Shown in pieces: positions 16,405 through 26,695 of a DNA stretch of 33,246 nucleotides. Numbering within the stretch: the first letter of the stretch is position 1; each line of letters opens with the position of its first letter. Made by a program: the position numbers and the translations under genes. Origin of the DNA: Halieaceae bacterium (GTDB taxonomy: Bacteria > Pseudomonadota > Gammaproteobacteria > Pseudomonadales > Halieaceae); contig CACMGJ010000019.1 of the NCBI GenBank assembly GCA_902613175.1, forward strand, positions 1 to 33,246, written 5' to 3'. The notes under the pieces are model-generated. The model saw only the letters and a list, made by a program, of their open reading frames with translations. It searched no databases and was not told the origin of the DNA.

Positions 16405-17063
16405 GTTTGATCTCCGAGAAGCGGATTTCGATTCTCATTTCGGGGCGCGGCTCCAACATGGAGGCTTTCCTCAAAGCTGAGCGCCGCGGAGGGCTGAGTG
16501 GACAGGTGGTGCGGGTGATTAGTAACCGTCCGGACGCAGCGGGCCTCGCAACCGCATCGGATGCAGACGTAGCCACCACCGTTGTTGATCACACCTTGTA
16601 TGAATCAAGGGAGGCCTTTGACGCAGCGCTTGCAGAGTCGGTGAAGCAAGACAATCCTGATGTGGTCGTACTCGCCGGCTTCATGCGCATCCTCACGCCT
16701 GTCTTCATCGATGCCTTTGTCGGAAAGCTGGTGAACGTTCACCCATCTTTGTTGCCTAACTACCCAGGACTGAACACGTATCAGCGCGCAATCGATAATG
16801 GTGACAGGGAAGCAGGAGCAACAGTGCATTACGTGACCAATGAGCTCGACGGAGGACCACCTATTTTGCAGGTCAGCGTACCGATCGAGCCTGGTGATGA
16901 TGCAGACTCACTTGCCGCTCGAATATTGGACTTCGAGCACGTTATTTTCCCCGAAGCGGTCAATTGGCATCTACAAGGTCGGTTAGTCCACGTGGCAGAC
17001 GGCGCCTATCTGGACGGCAAAAAACTGCCCCCGACCGGCATGCTCTGGGAATGGCAGGCATGA
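16401..17063 (+). CDS. purN: Phosphoribosylglycinamide formyltransferase PurN
   Basis: GAR transformylase, which adds the first formyl group in purine synthesis from 10-formyl-tetrahydrofolate. The 220-aa product has ISGRGSNM (13-20) for phosphate binding, [12 protein letters not shown] with catalytic N112 and H114, and the Asp of NELDGGP (D150), the known catalytic trio. It starts with TTG overlapping the purM stop (TTGA), with GGAG 8 nt upstream. No other start is in range. It is followed by a DUF3108 gene with a 4-nt overlap. Confidence 0.96.
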   Translation: MSLISEKRISILISGRGSNMEAFLKAERRGGLSGQVVRVISNRPDAAGLATASDADVATTVVDHTLYESREAFDAALAESVKQDNPDVVVLAGFMRILTPVFIDAFVGKLVNVHPSLLPNYPGLNTYQRAIDNGDREAGATVHYVTNELDGGPPILQVSVPIEPGDDADSLAARILDFEHVIFPEAVNWHLQGRLVHVADGAYLDGKKLPPTGMLWEWQA

Positions 17064-17830
17064 GATCGCGGTTCTTCCGCACCACCGCAGCAGGGCAGGT
17101 TGCAGGTCTTTTTTTATGTTGCCTCGTCAATGGTCTGGCGTGGGCCACGGAACCTAATTTCTCAGAGACGCCCGCAGATAAGGCGCAGGCCATATCATCG
17201 CTACGAACCTTCGATGCGCTTTATAAAACGTCAGCCCTCGGCATGACCCTCGATCTGAAAAGATCTCTGACTCAGGAGGGTGACACCTACACACTGAGCA
17301 GCCGCGGCAAAAACATGCTGATCAACATGAACGAATCTGCCGATTTTCGAATCGTTGACGGCGCAATTGAGGGCATTCGCTTCGACTCTAAAGTCAAATC
17401 ACTCAAAACGAACACACGCGCTGTTCGCTTCGACCAGTCGGCTGGGGTTATCGATAGCATGAAGCGCGGTGACTGGACTCAGCATCCATGGGAGCCCGGC
17501 GTCTTAGATCGTTTTTCGCAGCAGCAACAGCTCCGCCTGACGCTAATTGGTGAGGATGAACCGCCAGAGAAGTTGGAATTTAGGGTGGTTGACGGCCCCA
17601 AAGTGAGCGACAAACGCTGGCAACGACTGCCCGATGAGGTGATCAAAACACCCTTAGGTCAAATCAGCACGGTCAAATACCGAGCAGTTCATACCAACCC
17701 CGACAAGCGAGCTTCAGAAATATGGCTTGCACCCGAGCTTGATTACCTAATGGTAAAGACCATTCATGTAGAGCGATCTTCAACGGTAAAGGTAACGATT
17801 AAGTCTGTGAACTGGCTAGACGGCGCGTGA
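17060..17830 (+). CDS. DUF3108 exported protein
   Basis: A 256-aa protein with an N-terminal signal peptide (hydrophobic AGLFLCCLVNGLAWA), so probably periplasmic. The mature domain is rich in beta-strands with the pattern of DUF3108: TFDALYKTSALGMTLDLKRSL early, RVVDGPK in the middle and ASEIWLAPELDYLMVKTIH near the end. The ATG at 17060 overlaps the purN stop (ATGA); an upstream in-frame ATG at 16964 lies inside purN and is unlikely. DUF3108 genes follow purN in Pseudomonas too. Function is unknown. Confidence 0.85.
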   Translation: MRSRFFRTTAAGQVAGLFLCCLVNGLAWATEPNFSETPADKAQAISSLRTFDALYKTSALGMTLDLKRSLTQEGDTYTLSSRGKNMLINMNESADFRIVDGAIEGIRFDSKVKSLKTNTRAVRFDQSAGVIDSMKRGDWTQHPWEPGVLDRFSQQQQLRLTLIGEDEPPEKLEFRVVDGPKVSDKRWQRLPDEVIKTPLGQISTVKYRAVHTNPDKRASEIWLAPELDYLMVKTIHVERSSTVKVTIKSVNWLDGA

Positions 17831-17850
17831 GCATCCGCTGAGCTTTCTGT

Positions 17851-17880
17851 AAAGGCCCGTTCTCTAAAGGCTCGTTTCCT
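17851..17880. repeat. Two tandem 15-bp imperfect repeats
   Basis: AAAGGCCCGTTCTCT is followed directly by AAAGGCTCGTTTCCT (12 of 15 identical), in the 48-bp gap between the convergent DUF3108 and dcd genes. There is no hairpin with a T tract here, so no intrinsic terminator is seen. Confidence 0.6.
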
Positions 17881-18445
17881 ACGTCTTGGGCAAGGTAACG
17901 CCGGTTTGCCCCTGGTACTTGCCACCGCGATCGGCGTAGCTGGTCTCGCAAACCTCATCGGATTCGAAGAACAACATCTGAGCAACGCCCTCGTTGGCGT
18001 AGATCTTGGCTGGCAGCGTTGTGGTGTTGGAAAATTCGAGCGTCACATGGCCTTCCCACTCAGGCTCAAGCGGTGTCACGTTAACGATGATGCCGCACCG
18101 TGCGTAGGTGGACTTGCCGAGACAAACCGTTAACACATTTCGTGGAATGCGAAAGTATTCAACGGTCCGCGCCAGAGCGAATGAGTTGGGTGGTATCACG
18201 CAAACATCACTTTCAACGTCAACAAATGAATCGTTATCGAACGCCTTGGGGTCAACCGTTGCTGAATTGATATTCGTGAAGACCTTGAACTCGCGCGAGC
18301 ATCGGACATCGTAGCCGTAACTTGATGTCCCGTAGGAGATCAACTTCTCGCCATCCTTGTGCCGGACCTGCCCCGCCTCATACGGCTCGATCATTTTGTG
18401 TTGCTCCGCCATACGACGAATCCAGAGGTCTGATTTGATGCTCAC
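17879..18445 (-). CDS. dcd: dCTP deaminase
   Basis: Deaminates dCTP to dUTP, the main source of dUMP for thymidylate in gammaproteobacteria. The 188-aa product has the family segments [36 protein letters not shown] (nucleotide site) and the catalytic Glu137 in LEFSN, plus the C-terminal [12 protein letters not shown]. It starts with GTG preceded by AGGAG; an ATG two bases upstream is in another frame and stops at once. It follows mrp in a minus-strand pair divergent from metG, the Pseudomonas order. Confidence 0.96.
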   Translation of the reverse strand: MSIKSDLWIRRMAEQHKMIEPYEAGQVRHKDGEKLISYGTSSYGYDVRCSREFKVFTNINSATVDPKAFDNDSFVDVESDVCVIPPNSFALARTVEYFRIPRNVLTVCLGKSTYARCGIIVNVTPLEPEWEGHVTLEFSNTTTLPAKIYANEGVAQMLFFESDEVCETSYADRGGKYQGQTGVTLPKT

Positions 18446-18474
18446 ATTTACTCCTAAATCGCTTTTCTAACGAC

Positions 18475-19290
18475 CTACTCAGTCATACTAATTGTCGGGC
18501 CTCGCGGCGCCTCGCTCCCGCTCAGCGTCGCCATGATAGCTACTGCTGCTTCACGATACGCAGCTGCGACCGAACCGTCCTCGTCGACCGCGGATATCGG
18601 CGCACCGGCGTCACTGGTTTCCCGAATGACACGCGACAAAGGAATATTCGCAAGAACCGGTGCTTCGTATTCATTTGCCAGAGTTTGGCCACCATCACTG
18701 CCAAAAACAGGATCTTCATGGCCGCAATTACTGCAAATATGAGTCGCCATGTTTTGGATCATACCGATGATCGGCACTGACACTTTCTGAAACATCTCGA
18801 TCGCTCGGCGCGCGTCAATGAGGGCTATGTCCTGCGGCGTGGTCACAACAACTGCGCCGGCCAGACGGGTTCGCTGTGAGAGCGTTAGCTGAATATCGCC
18901 CGTACCCGGAGGCATATCGACAAACAAGACATCGAGCTCACCCCAGCGCGTCGACTCGATCATCTGCTGTAAGGCACCACTTGCCATCGGTCCACGCCAC
19001 ACCATGGGTGTTTTTTCTCGAGTAAGGAATGCCATCGACATGGCACTGACACCATGCGCTTCAATGGGGATAAAAATCTTTTCTTCGATGACGTCGGGCA
19101 TGACACCGTCAGCAATGCCCATCAGGCGTGCCTGACTCGGGCCATAGATATCCGCATCAAGCAGACCCACCTTGTACCCAAGCTGCGCGGCAGCCACAGC
19201 GAGGTTCGCTGAGACAGTCGACTTACCGACACCGCCCTTACCAGAAGCGACCGCGACGATGTATTTGACTGCACCTACGCCTTGACTCAC
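18475..19290 (-). CDS. Mrp/ApbC iron-sulfur carrier P-loop ATPase
   Basis: Cytoplasmic MinD-like ATPase that binds and transfers Fe-S clusters. The 271-aa product has the deviant Walker A SGKGGVGKS (16-24), the DADIYGPSQ switch (45-53), DMPPGTGD (125-132) and the cluster-binding CSNC (C186, C189). Unlike many longer Mrp proteins it has no N-terminal MIP18/FeS-assembly domain: the GTG start with a GGGGA ribosome-binding site lies right before the P-loop domain. It precedes dcd by 29 bp and is divergent from metG. Confidence 0.94.
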   Translation of the reverse strand: MSQGVGAVKYIVAVASGKGGVGKSTVSANLAVAAAQLGYKVGLLDADIYGPSQARLMGIADGVMPDVIEEKIFIPIEAHGVSAMSMAFLTREKTPMVWRGPMASGALQQMIESTRWGELDVLFVDMPPGTGDIQLTLSQRTRLAGAVVVTTPQDIALIDARRAIEMFQKVSVPIIGMIQNMATHICSNCGHEDPVFGSDGGQTLANEYEAPVLANIPLSRVIRETSDAGAPISAVDEDGSVAAAYREAAVAIMATLSGSEAPRGPTISMTE

Positions 19291-19432
19291 TGCTATTCCC
19301 CGCCGAAAAGCGGCGAGTATATCTCAGCCGTCTGCCGACAGGGACACAACACAGGTAGACAGACCAATCTTCGCACTGAAAAGACTGTGAACAAATGACA
19401 AGCGCTGTTCCGACATGACGGGGGAAGCTACA

Positions 19433-21103
19433 ATGGCGCCCGATTCATCATCGGACCCCCGTTTTATGTCGTCGCGCAAGATCTTGGTTACCTCGGCACT
19501 ACCCTATGCAAACGCGCCGTTGCACTTGGGGCATATGCTCGAGCAGGTACAAACCGATATATGGGTCCGGTTTCAGCGCTCGCGAGGCCATCATTGCCAA
19601 TACGTCTGCGCCGATGACGCGCATGGCACAGCGATCATGTTGTCTGCTGAAAAACAGGGCGTAACACCCGAGACTCATATTGCCAACATCAAGGCACTGC
19701 ACGAGGCCGACTCAGCGGGATTCCATATCTCATTCGACAATTATCACTCGACGCATTCGCCTGAAAACCAAACTTGGTCGGAAACCATTTTCAAACGGCT
19801 TGAGGCCAATAGTCACATCACGATCCGCAGTGTGGTGCAAGCCTACGACGAAGCCAAAGGGTTGTATCTAGCTGACCGATTTATCAAAGGCACCTGTCCC
19901 AAATGCAAAACACCCGATCAGTACGGCGATAACTGTGAGGCATGCGGCGCCACCTATTCACCAACTGACGTGATCGACCCTGTCTCAGCGCTTTCTGGGA
20001 CAAAGCCGGTAGAGAAAGCGTCGGATCATCTGTTTTTCCAGTTGAGCCAATTTCAAGATCTACTCGCTAATTGGGTAAGTGGAGACCAGCTGCAAACACC
20101 CATCACGAACAAGCTTCGGGAGTGGATTGATGCTGGTCTGCAGGATTGGGACATATCACGCGACGCGCCCTACTTTGGCTTCGAGATTCCTGGTCACCCC
20201 GAGAAATATTTTTATGTCTGGCTCGATGCACCCATCGGGTACATTGCCAGCCACCAGAATCTCTGCGACCGCACCGGTGAGGACTTCGATAGCTATTGGC
20301 AGCCAGGCGGTGACACCGAGCTCTACCATTTTATTGGCAAGGACATCATCAACTTCCATGGTCTGTTCTGGCCAGCCATGCTCGCAAGTGCCGGACTGCG
20401 GCAGCCTTCAGCAATATTCGCACATGGATTCCTGACTGTAGATGGCACAAAGATGTCGAAGAGCCGTGGCACTTTCATCATGGCCTCAACGTATCTAGAA
20501 CAATTGGATGCCGAGTACCTACGGTATTACTTTGCCGCAAAGCTGAGCTCCAGTGTCGATGACATGGATCTCAACCTCGAAGATTTTGTTCAGCGAGTGA
20601 ACTCTGACCTCGTCGGGAAGGTGGTCAACATTGCCAGCCGATGTGCTGGCTTCTTGCGCAAGCGATTCGATAACCAGCTCAGTGATGCCTGCAGCGAACC
20701 CGAGCTCCTCAGAGACATGATTGCCGCGGGTGACACAATTGCCAGTCTTTACGAAGCCCGAGATTTCCAGCGTGCCATGCGCGAAATCATTGCCGTGGCC
20801 GACCGCGCCAACCAGTTCATTGATGATAAAAAGCCCTGGGTCATGGCAAAGGAAGAGGGACGCGAACAAGAAGTTCAAGACGCCTGTTCCGTGGGCATCA
20901 ACTGTTTTCGTGTACTAATGACTTATTTGAAGCCAGTGCTGCCTGTGATGGCAGAGAAGAGCGAGGCGTTTTTGGGTCTTTCACTTGACTGGACGGAGCT
21001 GAATGCACCACTCGAGGGCCACACGATCAGTAATTTTTCACCGCTCATTCAGCGAATTGACCAAGATGCGGTTGCTGCCATGGTCGAGGCAAGTAAAGCG
21101 TAA
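19433..21103 (+). CDS. metG: Methionyl-tRNA synthetase, without the C-terminal dimer domain
   Basis: Charges tRNA-Met with methionine. The product (556 aa from this start) has HLGH (31-34) as the HIGH motif, the zinc-knuckle Cys residues in [20 protein letters not shown], the KMSKS loop in [11 protein letters not shown], and the anticodon-binding helical domain. It ends at [10 protein letters not shown], where the E. coli enzyme (about 677 aa) continues with a linker and a Trbp111-like tRNA-binding and dimerisation domain. The next gene follows closely, so that domain is absent, not out of frame. The ATG at 19433 has GGGGGA upstream; ATGs at 19415 and 19466 are alternatives. Confidence 0.95.
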   Translation: MAPDSSSDPRFMSSRKILVTSALPYANAPLHLGHMLEQVQTDIWVRFQRSRGHHCQYVCADDAHGTAIMLSAEKQGVTPETHIANIKALHEADSAGFHISFDNYHSTHSPENQTWSETIFKRLEANSHITIRSVVQAYDEAKGLYLADRFIKGTCPKCKTPDQYGDNCEACGATYSPTDVIDPVSALSGTKPVEKASDHLFFQLSQFQDLLANWVSGDQLQTPITNKLREWIDAGLQDWDISRDAPYFGFEIPGHPEKYFYVWLDAPIGYIASHQNLCDRTGEDFDSYWQPGGDTELYHFIGKDIINFHGLFWPAMLASAGLRQPSAIFAHGFLTVDGTKMSKSRGTFIMASTYLEQLDAEYLRYYFAAKLSSSVDDMDLNLEDFVQRVNSDLVGKVVNIASRCAGFLRKRFDNQLSDACSEPELLRDMIAAGDTIASLYEARDFQRAMREIIAVADRANQFIDDKKPWVMAKEEGREQEVQDACSVGINCFRVLMTYLKPVLPVMAEKSEAFLGLSLDWTELNAPLEGHTISNFSPLIQRIDQDAVAAMVEASKA

Positions 21104-21193
21104 GACAATCTTTACGCACTGTCAGATTGCCTCGATATTCCTTACTATAGGGAGCGGATGAATGAGACAGGCAAAAAAGCCTGCAGGAGCAAC

Positions 21194-21772
21194 ATGCTAG
21201 GGGACTTCGCGGTACTGCTAATCGCCGCCGTACTGGTCAATAATTTTGTTTTAGTTCAGTTCCTGGGCCTATGCCCATTTATGGGTGTGTCTAACAAATT
21301 GGACACGGCCATCGGCATGTCCGCGGCTACGACTTTCGTATTAACGCTCGCTTCTGTATGTAGCTTCCTAACGTATCGCTATTTGCTTGAGCCACTTGAT
21401 TTAACCTACCTACGCACACTGTCGTTCATCCTTGTGATTGCCGTCGTTGTGCAGTTCACTGAAATGGTTGTTCGAAAAACAAGTCCGCTACTGCATCGCG
21501 TACTCGGCGTATATTTGCCGCTAATCACAACCAACTGCGCCGTATTGGGTGTGGCACTCCTCAACATCAATCAAGCGCACAACTTCATGGAAAGTCTTAT
21601 CTATGGAGTGGGCGCTGCACTGGGCTTTTCCCTGGTACTCGTATTGTTCGCGGCTATGCGCGAGCGACTCGTGGTAGCTGACGTACCAGAGCCATTCCAG
21701 GGCGCAGCTATTGGTATGATCACGGCGGGACTGGCATCGCTCGCCTTCATGGGCTTCGCAGGACTGGTTTGA
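21194..21772 (+). CDS. rnfA: Rnf electron-transport complex subunit A
   Basis: Membrane subunit of the Rnf/Rsx complex, which couples electron flow between ferredoxin and NAD to ion transport, or in E. coli keeps SoxR reduced. The 192-aa product has six helices and the conserved [18 protein letters not shown] and [15 protein letters not shown] segments, whose Cys residues are thought to hold an Fe-S centre with RnfE. The ATG at 21194 with AGGAG upstream matches family length. An ATG at 21158, also with a GGGAG, would add 12 residues. It opens a six-gene rnfABCDGE operon right after metG. Confidence 0.95.
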   Translation: MLGDFAVLLIAAVLVNNFVLVQFLGLCPFMGVSNKLDTAIGMSAATTFVLTLASVCSFLTYRYLLEPLDLTYLRTLSFILVIAVVVQFTEMVVRKTSPLLHRVLGVYLPLITTNCAVLGVALLNINQAHNFMESLIYGVGAALGFSLVLVLFAAMRERLVVADVPEPFQGAAIGMITAGLASLAFMGFAGLV

Positions 21773-22383
21773 TGCTCGACGTCATCCTTGGCAATCCCAT
21801 TCTTCTCGCATTGGCTGCTCTGGCCGGCATGGCCGTTGCGTTTGGTGCCTTGCTCGGATTCGCTGCCGTTCGCTTCGAGGTCGAGGGCAACCCGCTCTCT
21901 GATCAAATCAATGCGATTTTGCCCCAGACCCAATGTGGTCAGTGCGGCTACCCGGGATGCAGGCCTTACGCCGAGGCGATTGCCAACGGTGACTCGATCA
22001 ATAAGTGTCCTCCCGGCGGTGAAGACACGATTCAGGCGCTGGCCAATTTACTCGACGTTGAACCAGAGCCACTGGACGCGGAACACGGTGTCGAAGCCGA
22101 GCCAACTGTTGCGTATATCCGCGAGGACGAGTGCATCGGCTGCACCAAATGCATACAAGCTTGTCCTGTGGATGCCATTCTAGGTGCAGCGCAGCTCATG
22201 CACACCGTGATTATCGATGAGTGCACTGGCTGCGATCTATGCGTTGAGCCGTGTCCCGTCAACTGCATCGACATGACCCCCAGAAAAGGTGGCATCCAGC
22301 ACTGGTACTGGCCTCTACCTGGTGGACGAACTCGAGAGAACCTCATTGCGACTGATCGCAGCTCTGAGCAGGCGGTCGCATGA
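21772..22383 (+). CDS. rnfB: Rnf electron-transport complex subunit B
   Basis: Ferredoxin-like entry subunit. The 203-aa product has an N-terminal membrane anchor (about 9-32), a 4Fe-4S domain with C55, C58, C63 and C79 in the [10 protein letters not shown] region, and two ferredoxin motifs CxxCxxCxxxCP (C121-C131 and C151-C161). The ATG shares one base with the rnfA stop (TGATG). The C-terminus is short, without the extra clusters seen in some clostridial RnfB proteins. Confidence 0.95.
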   Translation: MLDVILGNPILLALAALAGMAVAFGALLGFAAVRFEVEGNPLSDQINAILPQTQCGQCGYPGCRPYAEAIANGDSINKCPPGGEDTIQALANLLDVEPEPLDAEHGVEAEPTVAYIREDECIGCTKCIQACPVDAILGAAQLMHTVIIDECTGCDLCVEPCPVNCIDMTPRKGGIQHWYWPLPGGRTRENLIATDRSSEQAVA

Positions 22384-23903
22384 GGCAGATATTCGATATT
22401 CACGGTGGCATCCATCCGCTTGAGCGAAAAGACATGTCGAACCCCGGATGGGTCAGCGACTGTGATATGCCCAGCAAACTGGTTCTACCGGTGACACAGC
22501 ATATTGGCGCTCCAGCCCGACCCGTTGTCGAAGTGGGCGACACTGTTCTCGGGGGGCAAATGATTGCCGAAGCACAAGGGCCGGTCAGCGTGCCCGTCCA
22601 TGCGCCGAGCTCCGGTACAGTTACAGCTATTGAAGCGCGTGCGGTGCCGCATGCATCAGGCTTAAATGATACCTGTATTGAAATTTCGCTCGATGGAAAG
22701 GATGAATGGGTTGGCTGCGAGGGGCTGGATAACTGGCGCGATGAAACTAAAGCCGCACTACTCGAACGCGTACGCCTTGCCGGGATTGCGGGTCTAGGCG
22801 GTGCAGGTTTCCCCACCGCGATAAAACTTGCCTCAGATAGAGACGGCGGTATCCACACGCTCATTATCAACGGCACCGAGTGTGAGCCGTATATCACAGC
22901 CGACGACACCGTCATGCAATGTTTTGCTCAACAAATTGTTGAAGGCGCCGAGATTCTTGCGCACATGGTCAGTGCTGAAACCGTGTTGTTGGCGGTTGAG
23001 GACAACAAGCCCGAGGCGGCAGATGCTATGCGGCAGGCCGCGGCGGCGCTCGAGATTGCCGAAGTGGTGACTTTCCCGACCAAGTACCCGTCCGGCGGTG
23101 AAAAACAGCTCATTGAGATCCTACTCAACGCGCAAGTGCCCTCGGGTGGTATCCCCGCTGATATTGGCGTGTTATGCCAAAACCCGAGTACCGCCATTGC
23201 AGTGCGCGATGCGCTGATTGACGGAAAACCGGTCACGCACCGCATCACCACCGTAACAGGCATGTCGCTAAAAGATCCGGGAAACCGCCGCGTCATGTTG
23301 GGCACTCCCATTAGGGAACTACTCGAAACTGCGGGTTTCAATGCTGACAGCGCAGATCGGGTCATTCATGGCGGTCCCATGATGGGCTTTGCTGTCACCG
23401 ACCTCGATATGCCGGTGGTGAAGATCACCAATTGCGTCCTTGCACCGACACGAACCGAGATTCCGCCACCTCAGCCTCAGCAAGCCTGTATTCGCTGTGG
23501 AATGTGTGCGGAAGCCTGTCCGGCCTCATTGCTGCCGCAGCAGCTCTACTGGTATGCGCGGGCACAGGATCAGGAGCAGCTCGAGCGTCATAATCTAATG
23601 GATTGCATCGAGTGTGGTGCCTGCGCCTACGTCTGTCCAAGCCATATTCCGCTTGTTCAGTACTATCGATCGGCAAAAGGCTCACTCAGGGAAGCAGCGA
23701 AAGAGAAAGTACGCTCGGATAACTCACGCGCGCGATTTGAGGCGCGTCAGGAGCGCCTGGAGCGAGAGGCGGCGGCCAGAGAAGCGAAGCGGGCAGCGCG
23801 TAAAGCCGCAGCTGAAGCCAGAGCACAAGCGGGCGATGACCCAGTGCAAGCAGCCATCGAACGTGCAAAAGCGAAAAAAGCACAGCAGGAGGCGGAGCAA
23901 TGA
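22380..23903 (+). CDS. rnfC: Rnf electron-transport complex subunit C
   Basis: Peripheral subunit thought to bind NADH and FMN. The 507-aa product has an N-terminal barrel-sandwich part, the [12 protein letters not shown] segment resembling the nucleotide site of NuoF, and two ferredoxin motifs, [12 protein letters not shown] and [12 protein letters not shown]. The C-terminus after about residue 440 is an Ala/Arg/Glu/Lys-rich coil. That tail is short compared with the long Ala/Lys-rich tail of E. coli RsxC (about 740 aa). It overlaps rnfB and rnfD by 4 nt each. Confidence 0.95.
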   Translation: MRQIFDIHGGIHPLERKDMSNPGWVSDCDMPSKLVLPVTQHIGAPARPVVEVGDTVLGGQMIAEAQGPVSVPVHAPSSGTVTAIEARAVPHASGLNDTCIEISLDGKDEWVGCEGLDNWRDETKAALLERVRLAGIAGLGGAGFPTAIKLASDRDGGIHTLIINGTECEPYITADDTVMQCFAQQIVEGAEILAHMVSAETVLLAVEDNKPEAADAMRQAAAALEIAEVVTFPTKYPSGGEKQLIEILLNAQVPSGGIPADIGVLCQNPSTAIAVRDALIDGKPVTHRITTVTGMSLKDPGNRRVMLGTPIRELLETAGFNADSADRVIHGGPMMGFAVTDLDMPVVKITNCVLAPTRTEIPPPQPQQACIRCGMCAEACPASLLPQQLYWYARAQDQEQLERHNLMDCIECGACAYVCPSHIPLVQYYRSAKGSLREAAKEKVRSDNSRARFEARQERLEREAAAREAKRAARKAAAEARAQAGDDPVQAAIERAKAKKAQQEAEQ

Positions 23904-24934
23904 GTTTGATGCACGTCTCATCACCACACGTCCACAAGCCGGTCTCTTCAGTTGAGCAGGTAATGAAGCAGGTCTTGCTCGCCACAATTCCCGGCGTTTT
24001 GGTGCTGACATGGTTTTTCGGGCCGGGCACCATTATCAATATTGTCTTTGGTTCGGCACTGGCACTGGCCTTTGAGGCCTGGGCCCTCTGGCTGAGAGGA
24101 AAAGACTATAAAACACCGCTGAGAGATCACAGCGTGATCGTCACGGCAACGTTACTCTGCATTGCATTACCCCCCTATGCACCGTGGTGGCTAATAGCTG
24201 TCGGTATTGGTGTCTCGGTTCTCCTCGGCAAACACGTATTCGGGGGCTTGGGGTACAACCCGTTCAACCCCGCCATGGTGGGCTACGTCGTGTTACTCGT
24301 CTCGTTTCCACTACAGATGAGTTCATGGACGGAGCCGCGAGGTATCGGAGAGGTGCCAGGCATCGTCGATGCCTTCACAGCCTTATTTGCTGCCTCAAGT
24401 TATGACGCCGTTACAGCGGCCACACCACTGGATCTGTTCAGACAGAACTCCGGCATGTTGTTTGAAGACCTCATGCAATCCAAAGCAGAGCTCACAGGCC
24501 CTATCGCGGGCTTGGGTTGGGATTGGGTCAACCTCGCTTTTCTTGCGGGTGGTATCTGGCTGCTGAGGCAGCGCATTTTTACCTGGCATGCGCCGATGGG
24601 CATGTTGACCGCTCTCACGATCTGTGCAGCACTTGGTTACGATGAGGGTAGCTCTACGGGCGGTGGTTCGGTGCTATTCCACCTGTTTAGTGGCGCCACC
24701 ATGTTCGGTGCATTTTTCATCATTACAGACCCCGTGAGTTCAGCAGTGTCAAACAAAGGGCGCCTCATCTTTGGCGCGATGGTCGGCATCCTCATCTACT
24801 TGATCCGAGTCCATGGAAACTACCCTGATGCCGTCGCTTTCGGGGTGCTTCTCCTGAACTTTGCTGCGCCGCTCATCGATCAGTACACGCAGCCAACGGT
24901 ATACGGTACTAAAAAAGTGGAGGCGGACGAATGA
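23900..24934 (+). CDS. rnfD: Rnf electron-transport complex subunit D
   Basis: Multi-pass membrane subunit related to NqrB, carrying covalently bound FMN. The 344-aa product has about nine to ten helices, the conserved GYNPFNPAMVGY segment (118-129), and a probable FMN-attachment Thr175 in VTAATPLD. SGATMFGAFFIITDPVSS (264-281) is another conserved family stretch. It overlaps rnfC and rnfG by 4 nt (ATGA at each end), so it is translated as part of the same operon. Confidence 0.95.
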   Translation: MSLMHVSSPHVHKPVSSVEQVMKQVLLATIPGVLVLTWFFGPGTIINIVFGSALALAFEAWALWLRGKDYKTPLRDHSVIVTATLLCIALPPYAPWWLIAVGIGVSVLLGKHVFGGLGYNPFNPAMVGYVVLLVSFPLQMSSWTEPRGIGEVPGIVDAFTALFAASSYDAVTAATPLDLFRQNSGMLFEDLMQSKAELTGPIAGLGWDWVNLAFLAGGIWLLRQRIFTWHAPMGMLTALTICAALGYDEGSSTGGGSVLFHLFSGATMFGAFFIITDPVSSAVSNKGRLIFGAMVGILIYLIRVHGNYPDAVAFGVLLLNFAAPLIDQYTQPTVYGTKKVEADE

Positions 24935-25569
24935 GGGTCATCATCTCTAGCCTCGTTGGTGCCAGCCTATTGGCCGCGTTTGCCGCCGTCGGTTCGGGTT
25001 TGATCAGTGGCGTCTATGAGCAAACCAAAGAGCCGATTGCTGCCGCCGAGCGCGCGGCCGAAGCCAAACAGTTGCTCGAGATATTCCCTCGCGAATCCCA
25101 CGAAAACGAGCTCATCGATGACGGCTTTGTTGTCGACGCAGAAGACCCACTCCTCGCTCTGAGGGAACCCGGCACGGGTTATCGCGCACGACGCGACAAC
25201 GAAGTCATCGGCATCATTTTGCCGGCAACGGCGCGCGATGGTTACAGCGGTGATATTCGTTTGTTGGTAGGCATTGGGCGCGACGGCGCTGTTGCCGGCG
25301 TGCGTGTTCTGAGCCACAGAGAGACGCCCGGGCTCGGTGACAAGATCGAATTAAAAAAGTCCGACTGGGTGCTGTCATTTGATGACAAAACGCTCGTTGA
25401 TCCAGCACCAGAAAAATGGGCTGTGATCAAGGATGGTGGCGAGTTCGATGCCTTCACGGGTGCAACCGTCACGCCCCGCGCCGTCGTTACGGCGGTCAAG
25501 AGCGCGATGGAGTACAGTCAGAATAACCGAAGCACGTTGTTTGAAATCGAAGAGGCGAACGAATCGTGA
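24931..25569 (+). CDS. rnfG: Rnf electron-transport complex subunit G
   Basis: Single-pass protein related to NqrC with a periplasmic FMN-binding domain. The 212-aa product has one N-terminal helix (about 5-25), the [21 protein letters not shown] segment and the TGAT motif (176-179). FMN is expected to be linked covalently to Thr179. It is joined to rnfD and rnfE by 4-nt overlaps. Confidence 0.95.
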   Translation: MRVIISSLVGASLLAAFAAVGSGLISGVYEQTKEPIAAAERAAEAKQLLEIFPRESHENELIDDGFVVDAEDPLLALREPGTGYRARRDNEVIGIILPATARDGYSGDIRLLVGIGRDGAVAGVRVLSHRETPGLGDKIELKKSDWVLSFDDKTLVDPAPEKWAVIKDGGEFDAFTGATVTPRAVVTAVKSAMEYSQNNRSTLFEIEEANES

Positions 25570-26276
25570 GCACTCCGTCTTATGGTCAGATAACCCACAA
25601 TGGTCTGTGGAAGAACAACCCCGCCTTGGTGCAGCTTCTAGGCTTGTGCCCATTACTCGCTGTAACCGCGAGCGTGGTTAACGCACTGGGGCTGGCCATC
25701 GCAACGTTGTTTGTCCTAGTTACCTCAAATCTTTGTGTCTCACTTATTCGAAACGTCGTCACGGATTCCATTCGACTCCCCGCCTTCGTTCTCATCATCG
25801 CAGCTGCCGTGACGGGCACCGAACTATTGATGCAAGCCCATGCCCACGAGCTGTATCAGATCCTCGGTATTTTTCTTCCGCTCATCACAACTAACTGCGT
25901 CATTCTGGGCCGCGCGGACGCGTTTGCCGCCAAGAATCCATTGATGCCAGCTCTGGCTGACGGCGTCATGATGGGGCTGGGTTTTGGTCTGGTACTTTTG
26001 GTGCTCGGCGCTATCCGCGAGCTATTAGGCACCGGCGCCGTCATGGCGAATATGGACTTACTACTGGGGCCCATGGCGAAAGACTGGGTGTTCGTAGTGG
26101 CGCCAGACTATACCGGTCTCCTGTTGGCCATATTGCCGCCGGGTGCCTTCATCATTACGGGTCTATTAATAGCCGCCAAAAACGTGATTGATGCGCGTAT
26201 TGAAAGGGCAAATAAAGCTCAAGTTGAGGTGCAAACGGGCAGCAAGCGTGTCCGGGTCACAGGCGAGATCGCCTAA
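25566..26276 (+). CDS. rnfE: Rnf electron-transport complex subunit E
   Basis: Membrane subunit homologous to RnfA. The 236-aa product has six helices and the same signature segments as RnfA ([18 protein letters not shown] and [17 protein letters not shown]), with opposite membrane orientation expected. It starts with GTG overlapping the rnfG stop (GTGA). It is the last gene of the operon: the endonuclease III gene (nth) that often follows rnfE is absent, and the next gene is convergent, overlapping by 4 nt. Confidence 0.95.
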   Translation: MSTPSYGQITHNGLWKNNPALVQLLGLCPLLAVTASVVNALGLAIATLFVLVTSNLCVSLIRNVVTDSIRLPAFVLIIAAAVTGTELLMQAHAHELYQILGIFLPLITTNCVILGRADAFAAKNPLMPALADGVMMGLGFGLVLLVLGAIRELLGTGAVMANMDLLLGPMAKDWVFVVAPDYTGLLLAILPPGAFIITGLLIAAKNVIDARIERANKAQVEVQTGSKRVRVTGEIA

Positions 26277-26680
26277 GCGGCCTGAGAGTCCCCGACAACC
26301 AGGGTTCCCAAGAGCTCATCCACTGAGGCATCATCGAGACCTTCGTCCTCTTCAGCGCAGACATAGGTGATATAAAGCAGCAGGCTCTCAGACCCGAGAT
26401 ACCACTCACGAACCGACGCACCGTCCTCGCGATATACCCCAGTTACACCCTCAAACCCACCAGCCCGTGCTTGCTGCCATTGAGTGATCTCAGGCGATTC
26501 CTCTGACGCCATTGCGGCCACATCGGAAGCATTTACTCTGCCCGACTGTTTGTGCAATGTCGTGATTTCAATTTCACCGATATCGTCCTGATCAACAATA
26601 CGAATGACGTCATCGTCATTCTCGGCGTGCCACTCCTCGGGGAGCATCATGCACCAATGGTCCGTCTCTAAAATATTCAC
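26273..26680 (-). CDS. Hypothetical acidic protein downstream of rimI
   Basis: A soluble, acidic protein of about 135 aa beginning near [17 protein letters not shown]. It has the look of a small beta-rich domain ([42 protein letters not shown]) followed by an acidic helix. There is no signal peptide and no motif I recognise. A GTG at 26680 with GGAG upstream is preferred; a TTG at 26695, directly after the rimI stop, would add five residues. It is the last gene of the psi-rimI-hypothetical operon and ends with a 4-nt overlap against rnfE. Confidence 0.7.
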   Translation of the reverse strand: MNILETDHWCMMLPEEWHAENDDDVIRIVDQDDIGEIEITTLHKQSGRVNASDVAAMASEESPEITQWQQARAGGFEGVTGVYREDGASVREWYLGSESLLLYITYVCAEEDEGLDDASVDELLGTLVVGDSQAA

Positions 26681-26695
26681 TACTTCGAACTCCAA

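Noticed and set aside
21140-21151. ACTATAGGGAG looks like the end of a T7 phage promoter
   Set aside because: The upstream half of the T7 consensus is missing and there is no phage context. The GGGAG simply serves as a ribosome-binding site for the ATG at 21158.
22032-22415. Long open frame antisense to rnfB and rnfC
   Set aside because: Cys/Ser/His-rich composition is the usual shadow of ferredoxin-motif codons on the opposite strand.
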